NCBI GenBank assembly: GCA_027297485.1
Contig: JAPUHZ010000108.1
Coordinates: 1-9,373, forward strand
Source of the DNA: Deltaproteobacteria bacterium
GTDB lineage: Bacteria; Desulfobacterota_B; Binatia; UBA9968
Reading direction: 5' to 3'
DNA length: 9,373 bases
Shown one piece after another: positions 5,250 through 9,373 of this stretch. The notes beneath the pieces were generated by a model. It had not been told where the DNA came from. It saw nothing but the letters and a program-made list of their open reading frames with translations, and ran no database searches. The position numbers and the translations under genes are program-made. How positions within the stretch are numbered: the first letter of the stretch is position 1; the number at the start of each line of letters is the position of its first letter.

Positions 5250-5279
5250 TCTTCATCTTCCTACCTAAAGATAGTTGGG

Positions 5280-5308
5280 TATATATCATCTCACCGCCTA
5301 TTTTGCAA
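5280..5308 (-). promoter_or_regulatory. Candidate promoter of the selenoprotein gene
   Basis: On the minus strand TTGCAA (5303-5308) and TATATA (5280-5285) are 17 bases apart, a fair sigma-70 match. Transcription would begin around 5273, giving a leader of about 24 bases that contains the GGTAGGAAG ribosome binding site before the ATG at 5249. No regulator site was recognised. Confidence 0.5.
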
Positions 5309-5365
5309 AGCTCAAAAGTCCAGTTGGAGAAGAGTGGCGTCCGGTCACCTTAAGTGAAAAATAGG

Positions 5366-5402
5366 CATAGCATATAGCAAGCAGACCGTAGCTTGTGCTA
5401 TG
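5366..5402. repeat. Imperfect hairpin in the divergent region before the GST gene
   Basis: CATAGC (5366-5371) pairs with GCTATG (5397-5402), and inside it GCAAGC pairs with GCTTGT (one G-T), with a 4-base bulge on the left. It is immediately followed by the AT-rich TATATAAAAATAA. It could be an operator for the divergent GST/selenoprotein pair or a leader hairpin of the GST mRNA. Confidence 0.4.
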
Positions 5403-5445
5403 TATATAAAAATAACTGTTTCTATTCCAAGGAGGTTTCAGGCTC

Positions 5446-6051
5446 ATGATCAAGCTTTATCATTTTCCCAAATCGACCAACTCCCGCAAGGTGAGGATTG
5501 TTCTGATCGAGAAGGGATTGGAATTCGAGCGACTTGACGTTGATCTCGCAAAAAAAGAACAAAAGAATCCCGACTATTTGAAAATTCACCCTTTTGGCCA
5601 GGTCCCGGCCCTGGACGACGAGGGTTTCATTGTCTACGACTCCACTATCATCAATGAATACCTCAATGACGAATACCCTTACCCCCCCCTTCTTCCCTCC
5701 GACTCTGGAGGACGAGCACGGGCACGACTTATGGAAGATTTTAGGGACGGAAACTTCAACCCCCATTTCGTTGAGATCATCCATGAAATCCGCAAGCCCG
5801 AAGCTGAAAGGGACGTCAAACTCATTGACCACTCCAAAGCGGAGATCATGAAGTGTTTCGACAGGATCGAAAGGGAATTGGAGGGACGGGAATATCTGGC
5901 TGGGATATTTAGCCTCGCGGATATCGCCTATATGCCCAATATCGATCTGCTGGAGCGATTCCAGATCCCCGTGGATTCCAAGTATAAGAACATGCGTGCC
6001 TGGATAGAACGTCTCAAGTCAAGGCCGAGTTTTACAGAATCGGCCAGTTAA
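5446..6051 (+). CDS. Glutathione S-transferase family protein
   Basis: A 201-residue soluble protein with the two-domain GST layout. The N-terminal thioredoxin-like domain (1-75) begins MIKLYHFPKSTNSRKVRIVL, with candidate catalytic Ser10 or Ser13 in the position used by Ser/Cys-type bacterial GSTs. It continues with HPFGQVPALDDEG (48-60), containing the cis-Pro54 that contacts the glutathione backbone, and YDSTIINEYL (64-73), where D65-S66 takes the place of the usual E-S that holds the gamma-glutamyl group. The helical C-terminal domain has FSLADIAYMP (155-164), whose Asp159 is the conserved helix N-cap. AAGGAGG lies 10 bases before the ATG. GST members conjugate or isomerise electrophiles with glutathione, or act as reductive dehalogenases or maleylacetoacetate isomerases. 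Together with the FAH-family gene upstream an isomerase-hydrolase pair is conceivable but unproven. The stop codon is followed 5 bases later by the three-hairpin repeat. Confidence 0.88.
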   Translation: MIKLYHFPKSTNSRKVRIVLIEKGLEFERLDVDLAKKEQKNPDYLKIHPFGQVPALDDEGFIVYDSTIINEYLNDEYPYPPLLPSDSGGRARARLMEDFRDGNFNPHFVEIIHEIRKPEAERDVKLIDHSKAEIMKCFDRIERELEGREYLAGIFSLADIAYMPNIDLLERFQIPVDSKYKNMRAWIERLKSRPSFTESAS

Positions 6052-6056
6052 TTAAA

Positions 6057-6162
6057 TTATATCGACCACGGAGTTTGAATCCCCGTGGTCGACCAAAGGG
6101 AAGAGCTGCCGCTTCTCCCCTTTGGAAACCCCATCGGTTATGTGCCCGCGGCAAGCCGCGGG
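6057..6162 (+). repeat. Three-hairpin interspersed repeat, copy 2
   Basis: Second copy of the unit seen at 3106-3210. Hairpin 1 here is CGACCACGG paired perfectly with CCGTGGTCG. Hairpin 2 has one A-C mismatch (CCAAAGGGAAGA). Hairpin 3 is a perfect 7-bp stem, CCCGCGG-CAAG-CCGCGGG (6145-6162), where copy 1 has a mismatch. It starts 5 bases after the GST stop and ends 16 bases before the phosphatidylcholine synthase start. It therefore fills the whole intergenic space and, if transcribed, would make up most of that gene's leader. Confidence 0.8.
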
Positions 6163-6178
6163 GTTCCCTAATAAGTGA

Positions 6179-6889
6179 ATGTCTTTAAGTATTATTCTTG
6201 CTTGGCTCGTCCACCTCTATACTGCCTCAGGAACCGTCGTCGCTTTTTTCGCCCTATTTTTCATTGACCAGGCGAAATTTCAGGAGGTCTTCTGGCTCAT
6301 GTCGCTCGCAGTCCTAATCGATGCGAGCGACGGCACCCTGGCGCGCATGGCCCGGGTGAAGGAGGTGATTCCATGGTTTGACGGAGACCGCCTGGAAGAC
6401 ATCGTCGACTATCTCAACTATGTTCTTGTCCCTTGCCTTTTTTTGATCCGGGCCGATCTCCTACCAAAAGAAGATGCCCTCTGGCTTGCGGCGATCCCTC
6501 TGCTCGCGAGCGCTTATGGCTTTTGCCAAAAGGAAGCCAAGACCTCGGACCACTTTTTCCTGGGGTTTCCCTCTTATTGGAACATTGTCGCCTTTTATCT
6601 CTATGTCTTGCAGATTCCCCAATGGATCAACGCCTTTCTCATCCTTATCCTCTCTATCCTTGTCTTTGTCCCCATCAAGTACCTTTACCCAAGCCGCAGC
6701 CCAATCCTACGTGGCCTGACCATCAGCCTCGGGGTCCTCTGGGGAATCCTGGTCCTTACGATCATTTACCTCCTCCCCCAACCTCCCTCTCTTCTAGTTC
6801 CCGCCTCGCTTCTGTTCCCAGCCTACTACATGATTATCTCTCTCTGGCTGGCAATTCGTGAGCTTGACATAAGGCGAGATGCCAGATAA
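6179..6889 (+). CDS. pcs: Phosphatidylcholine synthase (CDP-diacylglycerol-choline phosphatidyltransferase)
   Basis: A 236-residue integral membrane protein with about eight hydrophobic segments, of the CDP-alcohol phosphatidyltransferase family. Its features match the bacterial Pcs subfamily. It starts with AWLVHLYTASG (8-18). The catalytic CDP-alcohol motif is D48-x2-D51-G52-x2-A55-R56, then VKEVIPWFDGD with Gly69, then E73 and D77 in RLEDIVDYLNYVL. The Pcs-typical TSDHFFLGFPSYWN is at 122-135. Pcs condenses CDP-diacylglycerol with choline to phosphatidylcholine and CMP at the cytoplasmic membrane (EC 2.7.8.24). The third Asp of the motif is replaced by Glu73, which could keep metal binding. 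There is no good ribosome binding site before the ATG, only the folded repeat and TAAGTGA. The enoyl-CoA hydratase gene begins 34 bases downstream. The family call is firm; choline as acceptor is inferred from resemblance to Sinorhizobium Pcs. Confidence 0.82.
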   Translation: MSLSIILAWLVHLYTASGTVVAFFALFFIDQAKFQEVFWLMSLAVLIDASDGTLARMARVKEVIPWFDGDRLEDIVDYLNYVLVPCLFLIRADLLPKEDALWLAAIPLLASAYGFCQKEAKTSDHFFLGFPSYWNIVAFYLYVLQIPQWINAFLILILSILVFVPIKYLYPSRSPILRGLTISLGVLWGILVLTIIYLLPQPPSLLVPASLLFPAYYMIISLWLAIRELDIRRDAR

Positions 6890-6923
6890 TTGAAAGAGTG
6901 ATTATTGAACAGGAGGTTAAGTT

Positions 6924-7715
6924 ATGGAAGGTGGAAAAATGGTAGAGTACCGAGTGGAAAAAGGCGTCGCACTGCTGGAGCTTAATCGCCCGCCGGTTAA
7001 CAGCTACACCCACGAACTGTTACGGGAGCTGGATGAGGCCCTCCTACAGGCCCGATTCGACGAAGGCGTTCATGTCCTGATTCTAACAGGAAAATCAGAA
7101 AAGTTCTTCTCCGCAGGTGCTGACATCAACATGCTTGCCAAACAATCTCTCGCCTACAAATGTAATTTCTCCCTGCACGGGCATGAGGTCCTTTCCCGAA
7201 TGGAAAATACGCCCAAGCTTATCATCGCCGCAGTCAACGGCCATGCGGTGGGAGGTGGACTGGAGATCGCCATGGCAGCCGACATTCGCATTGCCAAAAA
7301 AGAGGGTGGCAAGCTTGGATTGGCGGAGATCAATCTGGGTGTGATGCCGGGCATGGGTGGGACCCAGAGACTTCCCCGGCTAGTGGGAAAGGCCAAAGCC
7401 TTGGAACTGTGCGTGACCGGCAAAACCATAGCCTTCGAAGAGGCCCTCGAAATTGGGCTCATTCACTATATTTACGAGCGTGATAAATTTATGGAAAGCG
7501 TCATGGACTACGCCCGTCAGTTTGTCCCACCCAACAAGGCGAGTCTGGCAGTGGGCAAAGTCAAACGGGCGATACAGACAGGAGTGGATATGTCGATGTC
7601 CGACGGCCTGACCCTTGAGAGAGAAGTCCTCTATCAGACCTTCGCCAGCGAAGACGGGAACGAAGGGGTTAAAGCCTATCTGGAAAAGAGAACGGCCCAA
7701 TACAAAGGGAAATAA
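6924..7715 (+). CDS. Enoyl-CoA hydratase/isomerase (crotonase family)
   Basis: A 263-residue crotonase-fold enzyme. The oxyanion-hole segments FFSAGADINML (61-71) and NGHAVGGGLEIAMAADIRIA (105-124) are intact. Both glutamates that activate water in true hydratases are present: E114 in GGGLE and E135 in LAEINLG. The first matches Glu144 and the second Glu164 of rat mitochondrial enoyl-CoA hydratase. MPGMGGTQRLPRLVG (141-155) and the C-terminal FASEDGNEGVKAYLEKR (240-256) complete the family pattern. It should hydrate trans-2-enoyl-CoA to 3-hydroxyacyl-CoA in beta-oxidation or in the lower part of aromatic-acid degradation. The start is supported by AGGAGG 7 bases before the ATG. It lies between pcs and an aldehyde dehydrogenase gene on the same strand; the functional link to pcs is unclear. 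Confidence 0.92.
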   Translation: MEGGKMVEYRVEKGVALLELNRPPVNSYTHELLRELDEALLQARFDEGVHVLILTGKSEKFFSAGADINMLAKQSLAYKCNFSLHGHEVLSRMENTPKLIIAAVNGHAVGGGLEIAMAADIRIAKKEGGKLGLAEINLGVMPGMGGTQRLPRLVGKAKALELCVTGKTIAFEEALEIGLIHYIYERDKFMESVMDYARQFVPPNKASLAVGKVKRAIQTGVDMSMSDGLTLEREVLYQTFASEDGNEGVKAYLEKRTAQYKGK

Positions 7716-7800
7716 ACAAGGTAAAATTCAAAAGGAAAAAGGCAAAAATAAGGTAATTTTTTACTTTTAACTTTTTATTTGTTTTTTTAGGAGGTTGTGC
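7716..7800 (+). promoter_or_regulatory. AT-rich spacer with the ribosome binding site of the aldehyde dehydrogenase gene
   Basis: Eighty-five bases of A/T runs, including a weak hairpin AAGGTAA-TTTT-TTACTTT, end in TTTTTTTAGGAGG. AGGAGG at 7789-7794 sets the start: the in-frame TTG at 7795 is adjacent to it and cannot be used, whereas the ATG at 7801 lies 6 bases away. No promoter is recognised with confidence. Confidence 0.55.
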
Positions 7801-9264
7801 ATGGCTAAGATGCTAATTGGAGGAGAACAGGTAGACTCAGTAAGCAAGGACACTTATGAAATCCGTAACCCTGCCACCGGCGAGGTGGTGGATCGCGTAC
7901 CTAAAGGAACAGCCAAGGATATGGAGCATGCGATACAGGCAGCGGAGACCGCTTTCAAGGAGTGGTCCAGTACCACGGCAGAAGATCGGGGCAAGATGCT
8001 CATGAAGGCCTGCGAGCTGATTAAGGAGAAAAGCAAAGAGATCGCCCAGCTTTTGACCCAAGAGCAGGGCAAGACCCTTTTCGAGGCCAATTTGGAGATC
8101 CATCATCTACTCCACGGACTGGAATTTTATGCCGGCCTGGCATCTAAGGTTAGAGGGTCCCATGTCCCCCTTCCCCAGAAAGGGGCTTACGGCATGGTGG
8201 TCCGCCAGCCTATCGGGGTATGCGGAGGAATTGTTCCTTGGAATTTCCCTCTCACTCTGATGGGAACGAAGCTGGGACCCGCTCTGGCCGCCGGAAACAC
8301 GATCATCATCAAGCCTGCCTCGACCACCCCGCTGGCTACCTTACTCTGCTTAGAGCAGATCCAGAAGGCCACTTACGGTGAGGGAAAACAGCAGAAGACT
8401 TTACCCAAAGGGACGGTCAATGTGGTGACCGGTCCTGGGAGCGTTGTGGGAGAAGAGTTGCTGAAAAACCCTCGGGTCCGACGCATCGCTTTTACCGGCT
8501 CGACCGAGGTGGGCAGACACGTGATGGAAGTGGCGGGTCGCGAGATCAAAAGGGTCACCCTGGAACTGGGTGGAAGTGACCCGATGATCGTCATGGAGGA
8601 TGGCAATCTGGACATGGCTGTGAAGATGGCGGACATCGGCCGTTACTTCAACTGCGGCCAGATGTGCCTTGGAGTCAAGCGCCTCTTCCTACAGGAGTCG
8701 ATTGCCGATAAGTTTATCGGAGGGCTAGCCGAGTCGCTAAAGAAAAAAACGGTCGGCAACGGCATGAGCAAAGAGAGCCGCATGGGGCCTCTGCATCTTG
8801 ATTATCAGAGAAAAGAGGTGGAGGAGCAGGTCGAGGATGCCAAGAGTCGAGGGGCCAAGATTATTTTTGGAGGGGAAAGGGCTAAGGGGGGTGATTTGGA
8901 TAAGGGTTTCTTCTATCTCCCTACACTTCTCGCTAATGTCCCGGACGACGCGCGCATCAGTAAAGAGGAGTGCTTCGGACCTGCCCTGCCGGTCTTTACA
9001 TTTAAGGATCTGGATGAGGCCATTGAGAAGGCGAACAGCTCCATTTACGGCCTGGGCTCTTCAATTTGGACTCGCAATATGCTCCACGCGAACAAGGCGA
9101 TCGACAAACTTCAGGCAGGTAACGTCTGGGTAAACTCGCTTCACTATGGGTACGATGAGCTTCCCTTTGGCGGGGTCAAGGCAAGCGGACTGGGCCGAGA
9201 GCACGGCCCCGAAGCCTTGGACTATTACTTAGAGCCCAAAGGTGTGGTCATTGTGAACGTGTAG
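7801..9264 (+). CDS. NAD(P)-dependent aldehyde dehydrogenase
   Basis: A 487-residue soluble enzyme of the classical aldehyde dehydrogenase superfamily, full length for the family. Motifs in order are: GVCGGIVPWNFP (139-150, with Asn148 of the oxyanion site), KPAS with Lys171 at the cofactor, and FTGSTEVG (231-238) for dinucleotide binding. Then come TLELGGSDP (253-261, general base Glu255), FNCGQMCLG (283-291, catalytic Cys289), ECFGPALPVF near residue 397-406, and the C-terminal PFGGVKASGLGREHG. It oxidises an aldehyde to the carboxylic acid. The N-terminal NPATGEVVDRVPKGTAKD and overall pattern resemble succinate-semialdehyde/lactaldehyde-type enzymes, but the substrate is not determined. 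The ATG at 7801 is preferred because AGGAGG is 6 bases upstream. It is the last gene of the plus-strand run and is followed by a strong terminator. Confidence 0.93.
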   Translation: MAKMLIGGEQVDSVSKDTYEIRNPATGEVVDRVPKGTAKDMEHAIQAAETAFKEWSSTTAEDRGKMLMKACELIKEKSKEIAQLLTQEQGKTLFEANLEIHHLLHGLEFYAGLASKVRGSHVPLPQKGAYGMVVRQPIGVCGGIVPWNFPLTLMGTKLGPALAAGNTIIIKPASTTPLATLLCLEQIQKATYGEGKQQKTLPKGTVNVVTGPGSVVGEELLKNPRVRRIAFTGSTEVGRHVMEVAGREIKRVTLELGGSDPMIVMEDGNLDMAVKMADIGRYFNCGQMCLGVKRLFLQESIADKFIGGLAESLKKKTVGNGMSKESRMGPLHLDYQRKEVEEQVEDAKSRGAKIIFGGERAKGGDLDKGFFYLPTLLANVPDDARISKEECFGPALPVFTFKDLDEAIEKANSSIYGLGSSIWTRNMLHANKAIDKLQAGNVWVNSLHYGYDELPFGGVKASGLGREHGPEALDYYLEPKGVVIVNV

Positions 9265-9310
9265 TTGTCTCCAGGAATCTAAGCCAGCAGCATTTTGGTA
9301 TCGGTTTCCC

Positions 9311-9351
9311 AAAGCCCGATCGGATCCCTTTCCGGTCGGGCCTTTTATTTA
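9311..9351 (+). terminator. Rho-independent terminator after the aldehyde dehydrogenase gene
   Basis: GCCCGATCGG (9314-9323) pairs with CCGGTCGGGC (9332-9341) over 10 pairs with one G-T wobble and an 8-base loop, followed by CTTTTATTTA. It lies about 50 bases after the stop codon and probably ends the transcript that carries the hydratase and dehydrogenase genes. Confidence 0.85.
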
Positions 9352-9373
9352 GCGGCATTAGAAGTACAGCGGC

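Noticed and set aside
5175..5357. Plus-strand 60-codon frame in the SDR-GST gap
   Set aside because: Overlaps the selenoprotein gene antisense, has no ribosome binding site, and its peptide shows no protein-like pattern.
7716..7800. AT-rich gap before the aldehyde dehydrogenase gene as a terminator
   Set aside because: The T-runs are not preceded by a GC-rich stem; the only hairpin is A/T-based with a TTTT loop.

Overview
The window looks like a chromosomal segment from an anaerobic or metabolically versatile bacterium, most likely of the deltaproteobacterial (Desulfobacterota) type. The gene density is moderate, strong AGGAGG ribosome binding sites precede most genes, and structured intergenic repeats are present. 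There is also an in-frame UGA in a thioredoxin-fold gene that points to a selenocysteine-using organism. The assignment to a group is inference; no ribosomal RNA or phylogenetic marker lies in the window.

Left part (1-2739), all genes on the minus strand. The N-terminal 95 codons of an aldo/keto reductase run off the left edge. A gene-poor stretch of about 520 bp follows and carries a perfect 8-bp inverted repeat. Next is a Phd/YefM antitoxin - RelE/ParE toxin operon with a near-consensus promoter that carries a YefM-like TGTACA operator core in its spacer. Then comes an ornithine cyclodeaminase/mu-crystallin family dehydrogenase.

Middle (2740-5445). A 513-bp intergenic region is packed with repeats: a direct repeat, a 180-bp long palindromic element, and a 105-bp element folding into three consecutive hairpins. 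It is followed on the plus strand by a fumarylacetoacetate hydrolase (FAH) family enzyme, a possible 36-codon ORF and a short-chain dehydrogenase with a shortened C-terminal region. Converging on the dehydrogenase from the minus strand is a gene that ordinary ORF calling breaks in two: a 77-residue glutaredoxin-like protein whose first redox-active cysteine codon is UGA (U-G-P-C). A hairpin correctly placed to be a bacterial SECIS follows the UGA. This selenoprotein is the main find in the window. It has its own candidate promoter and is divergent from a glutathione S-transferase gene.

Right part (5446-9373), all plus strand. A glutathione S-transferase is followed directly by a second, about 92% identical copy of the three-hairpin repeat. 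Then come a phosphatidylcholine synthase, an enoyl-CoA hydratase and an aldehyde dehydrogenase, which may form one transcription unit ending in a strong rho-independent terminator. FAH hydrolase, short-chain dehydrogenase, hydratase and aldehyde dehydrogenase together suggest catabolism of acyl or ring-derived compounds, but no single pathway can be named from the window.
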